A DNA stretch of 64,000 bases from Tolypeutes matacus. Taxonomy: Eukaryota > Chordata > Mammalia > Cingulata > Chlamyphoridae. Positions 34,011-46,250 of this stretch are shown piece by piece; within the stretch, counting starts at the first letter, position 1, and each line of letters begins with the position of its first letter. Made by a program: the position numbers and the translations under genes. The notes beneath the pieces are model-generated. The model saw only the letters and a program-made list of their open reading frames with translations. It made no database searches and was not told the DNA's origin. The stretch is from positions 15,000,213-15,064,212 of the forward strand of contig JAKSZT010053764.1 in NCBI GenBank assembly GCA_026826555.1, read 5' to 3'.

Positions 34011-34670
34011 AAAATAAAAGAAACAAATGCAACCATAACTCACCCAACTGCGATGCAATGTTTTATAATAGGATCAAGCATTAATAAAACCAAAAATAAT
34101 GCCATTCCAAGAAAAATCTAAAATAAATATATTCACTTTAAAAATAGGTGATAAGTGAAAAACATGCCCATTTGTATCTATCGGCACATATCAAAATTCT
34201 TCCAAAGTCAATTTTTTTCCAAAAAAAAAAACAACCTTAACTTATATAAAAATCAGTATCCCCAAAAAAAATTTTTTTTAATAAAAAATAAATAAAAATA
34301 AATAAAAAATATAGTATCCCTTCCAGATGATAATTTATTCAAATGTAATTTACCATCCATGAATAAGATAAAATGGCTTAAAAAGTTCTAACACTTGGTT
34401 TACAGAGTTCCACTACAAGTAATGGAACAAAGTTATCAATGCACTTTTAAAGAGATTACCTGTAACTGAAGTTTAATCTTCAAGAGATAACTACCTACAC
34501 AGCTTCTTTACAGTTGGAAACTTCTTTGAAAACTGAGAACCTTAACAAAGCACCCCATTACTCAAAGCAACCAAGCTACCCAAAGATAACACAAAGCACA
34601 GGCAAAAAATTTAAAAGGCAGAGATAACATATAGGAGCTGAAGATAAAGAAGGCCACCCATTTAATTCAA
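34011..34670. other. Intron, AT-rich, with (AAAT)n at 34280-34312
   Basis: Unique sequence with an A/T-rich simple repeat. No gene. Confidence 0.5.
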
Positions 34671-34671
34671 T

Positions 34672-35235
34672 TACCTTTTTTTTTTAACTTTTTACTTGGA
34701 AATAATTTCAAACAGTTGGGAAAATAATACAATACAGAGAACTAGATACCCAGATCCATCAATATTTTTACTCCTTTTCCATATCACTCTACTATTTATC
34801 TATCATCTGTTTTCTGAACATTTGAGAGCAGGTTGAACACACATAATACTCCTTGAACACATAATACATGCATGTATATTTCCTACAAACAAGGGTAGTC
34901 ACTATGTAATCACCTTAGGTGCAGTTAGCAAGTTCAAGAAATGTAACATTAATATAAAGCTTACCTTCTATATCCCAACTATTCCTTATACTCCAATAAT
35001 GTCCTTTCGAGCCTTTTCTCCTTCATTCTTAGACCTCATCCAGTATCATATATTGTACTTAATTGTCATTATCTCTTTAGTTTCTCTTTCTTTCTTCTTC
35101 TTTTTAATTGTTGAATCATATAGGCAACATAAATCTTCCCATCCAAACCTCTCCCAAGCATACCATTCAGCAGGATTAATCATATTCACAATGTCACAAT
35201 TCAAGTACTTTTTGAAGTGCAATGTTTTCTAAAGA
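34672..35235 (-). mobile_element. Old L1M/L1ME 3' end, inverted
   Basis: The segment begins TTTTTTTTTTAACTTTTTAC with GGAAATAATTTCAAACAG and continues through AAATAATACAATACAGAGAA and an ACCCAGATCCATCAATATT block. It has the standard order of an inverted ancient L1 3' UTR. Confidence 0.65.
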
Positions 35236-35275
35236 ATCCTCACTTTTTAAATCCCACTTCAAAAAAGAGTGTTAA

Positions 35276-35450
35276 GGGAAGTGGCTGTGGCTCAATCAGT
35301 AGGGCTCCCGTTTACCATATGGGAGGCCCCGGGTTCGGTTCCGGGGCCTCCTGGTGAAGGCAAGCCCGCCCGCACGGCGTGGTTGGCTGACCCAGCGAGC
35401 ACAAGCAGCAAGGGGGGGATAAATGAATAAATAAATAAAATCTTAAAAAA
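35276..35450 (+). mobile_element. DAS-type SINE
   Basis: Full-length element with head GGGAAGTGGCTGTGGCTCAA and tail (AATA)n AATCTT. The flanks AAAAAGAGTGTTAA (35262-35275) and AAAAAGTGTGTTAA (35451-35464) are a 14-bp duplication with one mismatch. Confidence 0.93.
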
Positions 35451-35464
35451 AAAAAGTGTGTTAA

Positions 35465-35721
35465 ATGGGCCTCTATTTTTGTCTCTATTCTGAAAATCAT
35501 TTCAGTGATCATGGAACTGGATGCTATGTCCTCTTAGAAATATATCTTGGAAAATAACATTCCAGAAGCTTTATGCATGAATTCTGGAATAAGGAAACCA
35601 CTTATAGAGCTTTCAACCACTATAAACCCACACAAATAAGTAGTCACTGGGAAAGAAGGAGGTAAGGAAGGATTCACAACAAATTACTATATTTAATTTG
35701 GGGTGGATTTTCTGTGTATTT
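35465..35721. other. Intron, no recognised feature
   Basis: Short unique stretch. Confidence 0.5.
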
Positions 35722-35918
35722 CTTTTTTTTTTTTGGGAGGTCCCGGGTATCGAACCCCGGTCCCTCCATATGGTAGACGGCCGCTGAACCTCTTGAGCCA
35801 CATCCGTTTTCCTTATTACTTTTTTTTTTTTTTTTTTTTTAAGATTTTATTTATTCATTTATGCCCCCCTTGCTGCTTGTGCTCGCTGGGTCAGCTAATC
35901 ACACCGTGCGGGCGGGCT
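35722..35918 (-). mobile_element. Two inverted SINE pieces
   Basis: 35722-35811 is a tRNA-like module (inverse B box TATCGAACCCCGG, end GAGCCACATCCG). 35820-35918 is a poly(T)-headed DAS SINE that breaks off at CGTGCGGGCGGGC, about halfway through its body. An A/T-rich (TTAA)n and poly(A) run follows to 35982. Confidence 0.8.
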
Positions 35919-35983
35919 TATAGTAACCCATAATAAAAAATAAATTAATTAATTAATTAATTAAAAAAAAAAAAAAAAAAAAG

Positions 35984-37012
35984 ACCTTATAGTAGGTGGT
36001 GGTTTCTTGGACCTTACACCCAAAGCACGTGCAACAAAAGAAAAAATCGATAAATGGGACCTGCTCAAAATTAAACACTTTTACATCTCACAGGCCTTTG
36101 TTAAAAGGGTGAAAAGGCAGCCAACTCAATGAGAAAAAAATATTTGGAAATCACATATCTGATAAGGGTTTAATATCCAGCATATATAAAGAGATGTTAC
36201 AACTCAACAATAAAAAGACAAATGACCCAATTAAAAAATGGACAAAAGACTTGAATAGACATTTCTCTGAAGAAGAAATACAAATGGCAAAAAAACACAT
36301 GAAGAAATGCTCAACATCACTCATGATTAGGGAAATGCAAATCAAAACTACAATGAGATATCATTTCACACCTATCAGAATGGCCACTATTAAAAAGACA
36401 GAGAACTATAAGTGTTAGAGAGGATGTGGAGAGATAAGAACACTTCTTCACTGATGGTGGGAATGCAGAATGGTACAGCCACTGTGGAGGACTGTTTGGC
36501 GGTTCCTAAAGAAGTTGAATATAGACTTGCCACGTGACCCGGCAATACCACTACTGGGTATATACCCAGAAGAACTGAGAGCAGTGACACGAACAGACAT
36601 CTGCACATCGATGTTCATAGCCACATTATTCACCATTGCCAAAAGCTGGAAACAACCCGGGTGTCCATCAACAGACAAATGGATAAACAAACTGTGGTCT
36701 CTTCACACAATGGAATATTATGCAGCTGTAAGAAGAAATGAAGTCGTAAAGCATATGACAACATGGATGAACCTGGAGGACATTATGTTGAGTGAAGCAA
36801 GCCAGACACAAAAGGACAAATACTGTATGAATGCATTACTATAAACCAAATATATTGTGAAACATATTGTTTGATTCAAAAAAATTTGTATGTAACCAGT
36901 ACATTTAATTGAGAAGTATATATATTCATCTGTGTTTACTTTTTAGTTTCTAATTGTTTATATTTTCAATTATTAAATGTACAAAATAAAGTCAAAAAAA
37001 AAAAAAAAAAGG
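35984..37012 (+). mobile_element. 5'-truncated young L1 with poly(A)
   Basis: About 1 kb: the ORF2 C-terminal end (ORF 36470-36844 contains [20 protein letters not shown] and HTMEYYAAVRRNE, L1 ORF2 tail motifs), then a 3' UTR ending AATGTACAAAATAAAGTC and A18. The same 3' end is nested inverted inside L1 B at 56700-57326. One shift or stop near 36418 separates two readable parts. Confidence 0.88.
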
Positions 37013-37319
37013 CACATGGCCTGACTTGACTGTATGTTCAGTGGTCAGACTGAGGGTCATGTTGGCCCCTGGGAGCACTGATGCTTGTCTTTACTTGACT
37101 GGTGCTTAGGGTCTCCTGGCTCAGGATGTTTCTGTGCTTTCTTTAAAGCCCTCTTGGTTTAATCATGCTGTGTGGTATTGGCAGGGGCCAGAACAGGGAG
37201 ACCTGAGCAGAACTGACCAGACAAATAACTGGGGAGATGAATCTGTTGACAGTGGAGTCTGATTATTGGCAGGCAACACCTTGATTAACTAATCTGTAGT
37301 TCAGGATCAGAAATAGGAT
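37013..37319. other. Intron, unassigned
   Basis: About 300 bp with balanced composition. No feature recognised. Confidence 0.45.
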
Positions 37320-37655
37320 GTGTAATTTTTTATTGTTTATTATAGTGACAGCACAGAATATCCCATTTTAACCACTTTGAACTGTACACTTAAGTGGTAT
37401 TAATTACAATCACAAAGTTGTGCTACCAGTACCACGATTTTTCTATTACCCCAAGCAAATAAGTGGGCATTTCACAGTATTTGTCTGTTTGTGTCTGGCT
37501 CATTTCACACAACATGAGCCATGTTGTAACATGTACCAGATCTTCATTCCTTTGCACATAACAAAATTTTATCTACTCATCTATTGGTAGACATTTGGGT
37601 TTCCACCACATGGGTATTGTGAATAATGCTATGAACAATGGTGCACAAGTAAGAT
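37320..37655 (-). mobile_element. Old L1M 3' part, inverted
   Basis: TTTAACCACTTTGAACTGTA, TCACAAAGTTGTGCTACCAG, TGTCTGGCTCATTTCACAC and TTTGGGTTTCCACCACATGG follow the inverse order of the L1M ORF2 end and 3' region. Confidence 0.7.
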
Positions 37656-37659
37656 TTTT

Positions 37660-37777
37660 TTTTTTTAATATGTAAATTTTTTATGGGTAAAAATCAAAAT
37701 TCTCACAATACATACAAACATTTGCAAAATGATATATAAATATATATGCATATATGTGTATTTGCTTACAAAAACGT

Positions 37778-37809
<32 letters not shown>

Positions 37810-37975
37810 TTTTAAGAGGTGCTTAGATTACCCAAAATATTACACGGAACCCACTGGGATTCCCATGTTGCCCACATCCCACACAAACATCTCCCACAGT
37901 GTGGCCCACCACCCTCAATGAACTTACACATCCTGGAGCCTTGCCACCAACCATAGACCACAGTTTTTTAAGATG
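37660..37975 (-). mobile_element. L1 3' UTR fragment, inverted, with (TA)n
   Basis: A T-rich start, then sequence resembling the inverted L1 3' UTR (CTCAATGAACTTACACATCC..CACCAACCATAGACCACAG, compare ACTAACCATGGTCCATAGC at 28502). Includes a (TA)n/(CA)n run at 37776-37810. Confidence 0.5.
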
Positions 37976-38466
37976 ATATTTCCTGATGAATAAAGAAATA
38001 TGTATTGCATGTAGAAAATAAACTAGTGATTTATATTTTGGGGTAATACTATGTTCTAGGGGTTGCGAATTATATACATTCTCATGTAATCCTCAATATT
38101 TCTAAAAGGTAAAGGGAATTTGCTTGTGTCAATGAAGTATAAAAACAATAAAAAAAGAAATGCTTTTATAAGAGATAAGGATACATTTTAATAATTTTGA
38201 TTGCATATATATATATGCATGCCATCTTAAGCAAATATTTCCACAGAATATTTTTCTCAAATCTTGCAAAAAATGAATTTAGAGCCAGTTGGGCTAATTC
38301 AATCAGCCTTCATAAGATTTTAAGCAAATACCTGACCATTTATTTGGGACTTTTCTGTGTCATCTGGATCTGTAGAAGACATCTACAGTTTTTTGCTTTT
38401 TCTTTGGTAGCACCTCTTCCTCATAATTCAAGTAATGGCACTCCCTCTTCTTATAAGAAACTATCT
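37976..38466. other. Intron, no recognised feature
   Basis: Unique sequence. The 117-aa ORF at 38197-38550 enters a SINE at its end and is not supported. Confidence 0.5.
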
Positions 38467-38690
38467 CTCCAGGAAGTGGATGTAGCTCAAGTGGTTGAGC
38501 TCCTGCTTCCCATGTACAAGGTCCCAGGTTCGATTCCTGGTACCTCCTAAAAACAAAACAAACGAACAAATGAAAAAAACTCTTATTGGAGAGTAGATGT
38601 AACTCAGGGGTTGAGAGCCTGCTTCCCATGTATGAGGTCCTGGGTTCAATCCCCAGTACCTCCTAAAAAAGAAAAAGAAAATCTAAAAAC
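38467..38690 (+). mobile_element. Two tRNA-like SINE monomers in tandem
   Basis: 38467-38570 (GGAAGTGGATGTAGCTCAAG, B box GGTTCGATTCC) and 38587-38690 (GGAGAGTAGATGTAACTCAG, B box GGTTCAATCCC), each with an A-rich tail. They look like older DAS-related units. Confidence 0.85.
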
Positions 38691-38694
38691 ACGT

Positions 38695-38998
38695 AATTCT
38701 ATTGAGGGCCACCAATTTTCATACCTCTGACCCTACCACCACAGAGGTGGGCCCTGTGACCCAAGCCAGGAGGCCTTCTCTCTGGTGACACAGTTGGAAA
38801 AATACGAGCCAGGGATAAAAGCATAGGCAACATAAAAAGACAAGAGGGGCTCGGAATCAGCAACCTTGGTGATTTAGAATGGTTCCAGATTTCCTGGCCT
38901 TTCATGGCTTCATAAGTCAATAAATTCTTCTTTTTTGGCTAAGCTAGTTCATATTGAGTTTCTATCTCAAGGAACCAAGACAATCTCAACAAAATATA
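38695..38998 (+). mobile_element. MLT1-like LTR 3' part
   Basis: It ends with TAAGTCAATAAATTCTTCTT, TTGGCTAAGCTAGTTCATAT and TGAGTTTCTATCTCAAGGAA, the conserved late part of old MLT1 (ERVL-MaLR) LTRs. Confidence 0.6.
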
Positions 38999-39555
38999 CT
39001 CAATCTAGAGAAATCCAGTGCAAACACCATTTTTAAAGGGAATTAAAATATATTCCAAATAATATGGAAAAAGGGCATAAAAAAATAAAAATTAGTTTCC
39101 CTGCACAACTGGAAAAGTAAAGAGGTCTATGTTACAGCTTTCAGAAGCTGGTCTCAAACTCTGCCTCCTTTGTTCCCAAGGTAAACTCACACTTTCTAAA
39201 ATGTAGCTTTGTTTCTAGCTTCAAGGATATTTCCAAATAGAATATCTAAAGAACAAATCTGAAGGGCCGTGTACCTGACGTTGTGCCAGTGGTTTCTCCC
39301 ATCCTTACCTCCAAGAGAATCTTCATTCTTATAATCTATCAATTATCACAAGATTAGAATCTAAGGCCTCTAAACACACCATACTTTTGTCATAAAGTTA
39401 AGGACTTATCTCTCTTTTGGTTCTGCAGAAAATCTCATTAAAAATAAGTTGATGACGTTAAAAAAGAAAAACAGGTAGGCTTTCTTCCTGCCTATTCTTC
39501 ATCTTTGCCCTTGCCTCTTCTCTTTAAGTCTATGGGAAGAACCAGACAAATGAAG
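38999..39555. other. Intron, no recognised feature
   Basis: Unique sequence. Confidence 0.5.
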
Positions 39556-39559
39556 AGTT

Positions 39560-39738
39560 CAAATCCCAGATGCATGACTCACTAATCATTAGATAAGGCA
39601 TTTAAGGCTCTAAGTAAGGCTCAGAGTCCTCATGTAAATACTTACTGAATAGCTGTTGTTAGGGTTGCTTGGGATGATTTCTTAAAATGATTACCACAGT
39701 TCCTGGCACACATAAAAGGAGTTCACTAAATGAAATGG
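39560..39738 (+). repeat. MIR SINE remnant
   Basis: GTTCAAATCCCAGATGCATG, then TCAGAGTCCTCATGTAAATA and CAGTTCCTGGCACACATAAA in MIR order. Confidence 0.75.
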
Positions 39739-40234
39739 AGTCACCAAGAACAAACAACATACTTCATGACTCTGCTTAAGTTCTAGTACTTGAAAAGTAA
39801 GCTTACAAAGAACGAACACATGTGAGGTCATAGAGGTAACTTTTATAAATATATTTCCAGGCCTAACTTTAGAAGTACAATCATGATGAGAGCCACTTTC
39901 CTACATGCTCAAGTCAAAGAACAATTTTTGCAAAACAAATATTCAATAGCATGCATTTTATACAAATGGTCATCTAAACAGCAAAATGAAACCAGCTGAA
40001 AAGGAAAAAGAGAACTCTGATCATATATATAGCTTTTGCCATTACCCAGTCTTTAATTAAAACATAGTAATGGGTCTAAATTTACTACATAGATAAGACA
40101 ACAAATAGCAGTCAGTAACACAGGTTGCTAATTCAATGTACATTAAATATTATCAAGCTGCCCAATCCCTAAAATGATGTTCTGCTTCAGGTGTTTAAAG
40201 AAAGAACCTCAAATACAGAACTCCTTCAGTAAAA

Positions 40235-40390
40235 CAGTTACATTAACAAATATTTACTGAATATCCACTTTGTACCAGTCTTGTTCCAGGTGCTGTGTCA
40301 GGCACTGGACACATACTAGTGAAGAAGTGAAAGAGCTATTCCCCTCCAGGAGCGCACACAGTCTAATGGAGCAGATGTACATTAAACATG
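40235..40390 (-). repeat. MIR/L2-group remnant
   Basis: ACAAATATTTACTGAATATCC, then GGTGCTGTGTCAGGCACTGG and CACACAGTCTAATGGAGCAG match the common mammalian 'tatttactgagcacctac' repeat pattern. The family is not certain. Confidence 0.55.
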
Positions 40391-40744
40391 CTAATATCAA
40401 TTTCACTCTAAATAACTTGCTTATTCTTTTAAAAAGTCTATAACTCAAAAACAATCAAGTATTTATTTCTAACAGCCTCTCTTCTATCCTGGGAAGAAAG
40501 GGAGAAGAGACAGGGTAGGGTGAGCTGGAGGCAGAAAGCAATGGAGGGAGGCCAACACAGACCCCAGTGACAGCATTTGATCCCTGGACCACATCATGCT
40601 TCTAATTTATCTCAAATACCCTTTTTGCTTTAGTTGAGTTTCTATCATTTAGAATCAAGAATTCTTAATACAAGAACTATATGGATTATGTTTAAAACCC
40701 TTCGTATCATGTAGACATTCAGTATGTATTTGTTTAATGAACAT

Positions 40745-40965
40745 ATGAAATGTTAACATCTATTGAACACTTATGATATGCCAGGAACTGCAGTATGTGC
40801 TTTGTACACAGTATTCTATTTAACCCTCATCAACTACCCTACAAGGTGGGCACCAGAATCATCTGAGAGTTTTAGGTAAGTTGCCCAAGGTCACAAACTC
40901 AGTAAGACAGTGCCAGGACTCAAACACAAAACTCTAGTACCAAAATCTATGTTCTTAAATACTAC
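40745..40965 (-). repeat. MIR SINE remnant
   Basis: ATTGAACACTTATGATATGCC, then TTAACCCTCATCAACTACCC, AGTTGCCCAAGGTCACAAAC and a CCAGGACTCAAACACA end: inverted MIR. Confidence 0.85.
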
Positions 40966-41499
40966 CCTACACTGAACAAATGATTTAACAAATAAAGCAC
41001 CAAAGTTTTTATCTATCCTAAATATTTTGGCACTTCTTATTGCTACACAGTAATTTAACAAAATCTCAGAGTTTGGTGAACAAAACTTAACCTAGTCCAA
41101 ATATTACATCCCATCCTTAATTTTTCTAAAAACATCAGGAAAGCCTTCTTTCCTTACTGTGGACCTTTTCAGTGCTTAAGATATGTCACCTTACCCCTCA
41201 CCTATTTCATTCTCTACAAAGCAAATCTATAAGTATCTAATTGTGCTTGGATACAGTCTGGGAAAGCAGGATTTGAAGTGTCATCTGAATTCCGTATCTG
41301 ACAGAAATTGTCTCAAACACTATCTTGCATGTTGCTTGGAAGGAAGAACCATATTTTATTTATCCTTGAAGCTCCCATGCTATTATGTACAGACATTCCA
41401 TTTCTACACTAAGTTGAATCTTTAAGTAACTATCATGACAAAAAATGATTCATTTTCCTAAGATTTAAAAATAGTAATTATGATTATCTGTATAATACT

Positions 41500-41710
41500 T
41501 CACAGTTCAGAAAGCACTTTTACACTCAGCATATCATTGGACCCTCCTAGCAATCTTTTACATAGAAAGAATAAATCAGGCGTCAATCTAGCAGTTAAAG
41601 AAACTCATGATGAAGGAGTATAGTGATTTGCCCTAAGTCATTCAGTTGCTAAGTAACTGATCTGGGATTTTAAAACAGTTCTTCCGGCTCCAAAGCCAAT
41701 ATTCATTCCA
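41500..41710 (-). repeat. MIR SINE remnant
   Basis: Inverted MIR: CAGAAAGCACTTTTACACTC, a weakly kept GAAACTCATGATGAAG, then TTTGCCCTAAGTCATTCAGT and CTGATCTGGGATTTTAAAAC. Confidence 0.75.
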
Positions 41711-42450
41711 AGAAAATAAATACTTAACCACTGCCTGAAAAAGCAGTTTTCTATCTACTTACTCTAAGGATTCTTTTTCCTTTAAAATTTTCATGCCAGT
41801 AATTTTTAAAGAAACCATTAGCTCCTCTAAAGTCTCTTCAATATAAACCTGTGTTCATGAACACTTACTCGATAAAATGGCCACACAGAGTGCCCAGACA
41901 TGTACAGCTAAGGGTTCTTGCCTGGAGCTACACATATCCACAGTTACTCAGAAAACTCTGTATTATTAACAGTTACATTTTAGACAAGAGTCGTTACAAA
42001 ATGTTTTATTTATTTCCTTGCCTGCCCTTAGACAGACTGATCAAAAAAATTTTAACATACTGTGATTCAATATGAAAAGTATTTTCAGAGCATCAATCCT
42101 ATAGCCAGGCCCAATATAAAGTGCTGATGATTCAAAGGCAAAATGATATTTATGAGTCCTGACTTGAAGACACACAGAAACAAGATGGGGAGTGGAGGAC
42201 AACAGCCACAACTATTTGTGAGGTGTGAAAACACATGTCTATAGTAGAGGCAGTATTAGGGCCAGCAAGACTTCAGGCAAAATCTGAGAGATACACTGAG
42301 AGAGGGGAGCAGCCATGGACACAGAAGTAAGAAGGGACTCTTAGGCAGTAGTCTTGCAATAATCATACCCAGAACTTGGTGCCTGAAGGTTGAATTGAAG
42401 AAGACAGAGGAGTCAAAGTGAAGCACTAGCCAGTTAGCTCAAGAGACAGA
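41711..42450. other. Intron, no recognised feature
   Basis: Unique sequence. The ORF at 41851-42075 has no recognised family. Confidence 0.5.
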
Positions 42451-42451
42451 G

Positions 42452-43178
42452 ACGACTTCACACCGGACTAGCATGGCTATTGTTTAAAAAACAAAATAAC
42501 AAGTGGTGGCGAAGATGCAAAGAAATGGGAACCCTTATACATTGCTGGTGGCACTGTAGAATGTTGCAGTTGCTATGGAAATCAGTTTGGCAGTTCCTCA
42601 GAAAATTGAAAATAGAATGACCATATGACACAGCAATCTCACTCCTAGGTACATACCCAAAACAACTGAAAGCAGGGACTCGAACAGATGTCTGTATGCC
42701 AGTGTTCATAGCAGCATTATTTACAAGAGCCAAAAGGTGGAAGCAACCCAAGTGTCCATCAACAGATGAATGGATAAACAAAATGTCGTATATACATACA
42801 ATGGAATATTATTCAGCTGTAAAACGAAATGAAGTTCCCATAGAGGCAAAACATGGATGAAACTTAAAGGCAGACACAAAAAGACAAATACTGTATGATT
42901 TCACTTAAATGAAATACTAGAAGAAAATTTCAGAGATAGACGGCAGTTCATAGGTTACCAGGAGCCAGGGGGTAGGAGGTGAGAGTGGACAGAAAAAGGG
43001 AGTTACAGCTCAATAAGGGAGCAATTTCTCTTTGAAGAGATGAAAAAATAGGGTAATGAATGTTAGTGATGGTAGCACAATATGATGAATATTATTACAA
43101 CTGAATTGTATATGTGAATATGGTTAAAAAGGGAAATTTTGTGCTATATGTATTTGCTACAATAAAAGCTTTAAAAAG
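42452..43178 (+). mobile_element. Older L1 3' end (L1MA/MB-like)
   Basis: ORF2 tail (CACTGTAGAATGTTGCAGTTG, TACATACCCAAAACAACTGA, GTGTCCATCAACAGATGAAT) is followed by a 3' UTR with TTACCAGGAGCCAGGGGGTA and a CAATAAAAGC end. More diverged than the copy at 35984. Confidence 0.85.
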
Positions 43179-44716
43179 AGAGAAAAGAGGAAGACACACT
43201 GCCAGAGACAGAGACATCAAGTACAGGAGAGCACCCACAAGTGAAGAATAAAGGCAACTGTCCCAGGATCAAGGATATATATAACTTAACAAGGAGAGAA
43301 CAACCAGGGAAGGAAAACAGCACCTGTATGCCCATGCATACAGAGGCACAGAGCAGCAAGTCACCTAGTCACCCTCTCATTTTATTAAGTAAAAACACTC
43401 CCATGATTCTGATCACAAACCAAAGGCTTAAGAGCACTGGAAATCATCCAGCTCAACCTTGTCATTTTGTGAGTAAGGAGACTGAGATCCAGAAAGATAC
43501 AGCAATTTAACCAAAGACACACACATTAGTGGCAGACTAAGGACCAAAGCCCTGGTCTCTTGCTGGTCTCTTGCTGGTCTCTTGACCAAAGCTCAGCCCT
43601 ATACTTTGCCTACCTTACAACATTTACATGAATCTGCATTGCTTCTACCACCATTCAAAGCTCACTTCAAATATATAATAATAATTACTAAAATGAATTT
43701 TAATGATAATAGGGTTTATTTTGTAATAATCTTTCATAAATATACGGGTAAATATCCTCAGAGCCATTTACATCACTTATTTTCCTACAGTAATCTTAGA
43801 AAATGGAATCTAGATTAGCCATTGTAACTTATTGCTGTGCTTCATTATTTTATCACTATAAATAATAGTCAAGGTTAAAGACAATAGTAATAATATAAAT
43901 CTACCCTTAATGTAAATAATGGAGTCTATATGCTTAATAACTGATAGAGTAATTAGACTCTATAATCAGTCTTACTCCTGACCAAAATATACTCTAAGTG
44001 ATCTTTAGGAGACAATATCATCTGATTCCCAAGTGAAGGAAAAAATCATCTTTTTTAATAAGAAAACAGAGACTTCATCTAAATTCTTCTAATACTAAAA
44101 ACACAAAGTCACAAGCATCCTCATTAATTGGTTTCTAACAAATCTCCAGGAAAACTTTGCTATTAACTTTTCAGATTCCTTTAGCAGATGCAAAGAATCA
44201 TCTGGAAACAATAGGCAAATACCTATATACTAGATTTCACCAACAATTTATCCATGTCATTAATTTATCTACAGTAAAAGTGGAATGTCAGAGCACCAAG
44301 ATAACAATGCTATTGTTCTGTAAACCCACAACTTCTCAGGAAAGGAGGGAGGAAGGGAGGAAGGAGGATGGATTACTATGCAGCTGAGAAACTGCACAAA
44401 TGCCTATGCACGGTTTAAAATATTTCTCATAGTCTTTCAGAGTAAAGCCCCTAACATACCAAAGGATGGCATTCCAACAGATTTTAGTGTGGTGTTAAAG
44501 AAATATGACAGAGATCCACATTTGTGCTCACAAATGGCTCACAATAAACACCTATGTAATGAAAAATGACATCACACTGTTCCATCAACTAAGCCTCTCT
44601 AGATCCTAGACAACCTATTAAAAAATTTTAAGTTTAACTTATTCATTAATAGTGAATGCTAAGAATGTAGTAAGTGTTCAAGTAAAACACGTTTACAATA
44701 AGTTTATTAGCTTACC
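43179..44716. other. Intron with a MIR piece and an 11-bp triplication
   Basis: 43420-43570 has inverted MIR features (GAGTAAGGAGACTGAGATCC). 43552-43584 contains GGTCTCTTGCT repeated in tandem about three times. The remainder is unique. Confidence 0.5.
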
Positions 44717-44730
44717 ATTAACTTCTTTTA

Positions 44731-44963
44731 TTTTTTTTTTTTAAAAGATTTATTTATTTATCCCCTCCCTTGCTGTTTGTGCTTGCTGTGTCCATTTGCT
44801 TTGAGTTTTTTTTTTTCTGTGTCTGCTTGTCTCCTTCTGTTGCATCATCTTGCTGATGAGCCATGTGGGCCGGCTTGCCTTCACCAGGAGGCCCCAGGAA
44901 TCGAACCAGGGCCTCCCATATGGTAAACGGGAGCCCAACCAACTGAGCCACAGCCGCTTCCCC
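44731..44963 (-). mobile_element. DAS-type SINE, inverted, longer variant
   Basis: An inverted SINE with extra sequence between tail and body (TGTGTCCATTTGC, CATCATCTTGCTGATG) and the standard head end GAGCCACAGCCGCTTCCC. An exact 14-bp duplication, ATTAACTTCTTTTA (44717-44730, 44964-44977), flanks it. Confidence 0.93.
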
Positions 44964-45002
44964 ATTAACTTCTTTTAGATCATAAAACTCCACAGGAAAA
45001 CA

Positions 45003-45230
45003 AGAACTGCCTGGGTTTTTCTTGTATGTTCTAAGAACTTTGCCCTTCCATCTAAAACTTTCCTTCCAATTAAATGTCACATTTGATCACTATGAATTTT
45101 TGCTATACTTTTTTGGAGAACTGCCTGGGTTTTTCTTATACGTTCTAAGAACTTTGCCCTCCCATCTAAAACTTTCCTTCCAATTAAATGTCACATTTGA
45201 TCACTATGAATTTTTGCTATACTTTTTTGG
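45003..45230. repeat. 114-bp direct tandem duplication
   Basis: 45003-45116 and 45117-45230 are near identical, each beginning AGAACTGCCTGGGTTTTTCT. Only about three substitutions separate the copies, all near the start of the unit. Not a known repeat family that I recognise. Confidence 0.97.
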
Positions 45231-46250
45231 AGAAAGTTTACTTCATCAAATAATAAAACCTCAAAGGCAAGTAATGGCATGATAGGGCTAGAAATTATAC
45301 ATTTTACTTCAACACCTGATCAAGAGGAGAACTTCAAAGAGGTAATTATCTTCAAATTGGAGGAAAGAAAGCTAGTGGGCTGGCACAAGTACCTGAAGAG
45401 TATCTTATTATGTTCACAATCATCAAAAATGTCACCATGTCCTGGGATGTCACATTAATGCTTTGTATGTTTCTGTCTATGTATTATTCTGCACGTAAAT
45501 GCAGTATAGAAAACAGAATTGATATTCTATTTAAACTTTTTTTTTTTAACTCTCTTAAGACTAAAACATGACAATAAGTTCAAACATAAAACTGGCTGAA
45601 CACAAAGATAACAGGGTGACTGACAGGCTAATAATTATAAATGTGTAACTAATGTACTATATGAAACATTTTACAGAGGTAAAATCACTGTTCAGAAAAA
45701 ATTGAGGAAGGAGGCTCACAAATGGGAAATTCCAAGTTAAGAAAATGTATTAACTTTAACTTATTCTTTTCCCCATGCCCATCATCCAAAAAGCATTAAC
45801 AGGCCTTCTGATTCATTGCTCCTCTCCCTCTAGCTCCCACATACTAAATGAAACTTTTCGTTTATTTTGAGGAGGCTGGACCAGAAGATCATTAAGGTTA
45901 CTTCAAACTCTACATCGTCAAGTCAACTTTTCACTCCTATCTCCCACGTACCCTCCAACAAATACTCAGAAAAGATGCTTAACAAATCCTTCAAGACAAA
46001 AATACCTAGCAATCCATGGCCCACAAAATGATCAGAAGACCATTTTAAATACACAAGTCATCATTGGCTTTATTGTTTCTCAGTAAAACCTTGCCCAGAG
46101 GAAGACAATTAGTTATTACAGTCAAAACTTTCTTACAGTTCATATAAATCTAAACCCACCAAACAACAAAAAAAAAAGCCCTTTCCAGTACTCTCATATT
46201 GCCCAAATTTCAAAACTCCAAAGCAAATAAATATTAAACATGTAACTTGC
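45231..46250. other. Intron next to exon, no other feature
   Basis: Unique sequence immediately 3' (gene sense) of the Fe-ligand exon. No alternative exon seen. Confidence 0.55.

Larger units (their letters stand above)
12607..46250 (-). other. KDM4C: KDM4C intron, 33.6 kb, GC-AG type
   Basis: This intron joins the exon ending at 46251 to the exon starting at 12606. On the minus strand the 5' splice site reads TCTTG|gcaagt and the 3' site gaaattttag|GTATGC. GC is the only placement that keeps the family-invariant SWY reading frame. The nearest GT (46246-46245) would add four bases and shift the frame. Apart from the noncanonical second base, gcaagt matches the U1-pairing consensus at the other positions, as is usual for GC donors. 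The intron is packed with L1, SINE and LTR insertions, listed separately. Confidence 0.85.

Noticed and set aside
36470..36844. 124-aa ORF as a possible gene
   Set aside because: It is the C-terminal end of L1 ORF2 in a 5'-truncated copy with poly(A).
46245..46246. Canonical GT donor four bases after the GC donor
   Set aside because: Using it adds four bases and breaks the frame with the next exon.
46133..46250. Extension of the KDM4C exon reading frame to 46133
   Set aside because: Residues after PKSW do not match the family, while the true continuation (YAIPPEHGK) is found in the exon at 12557. The extension is intron read-through.
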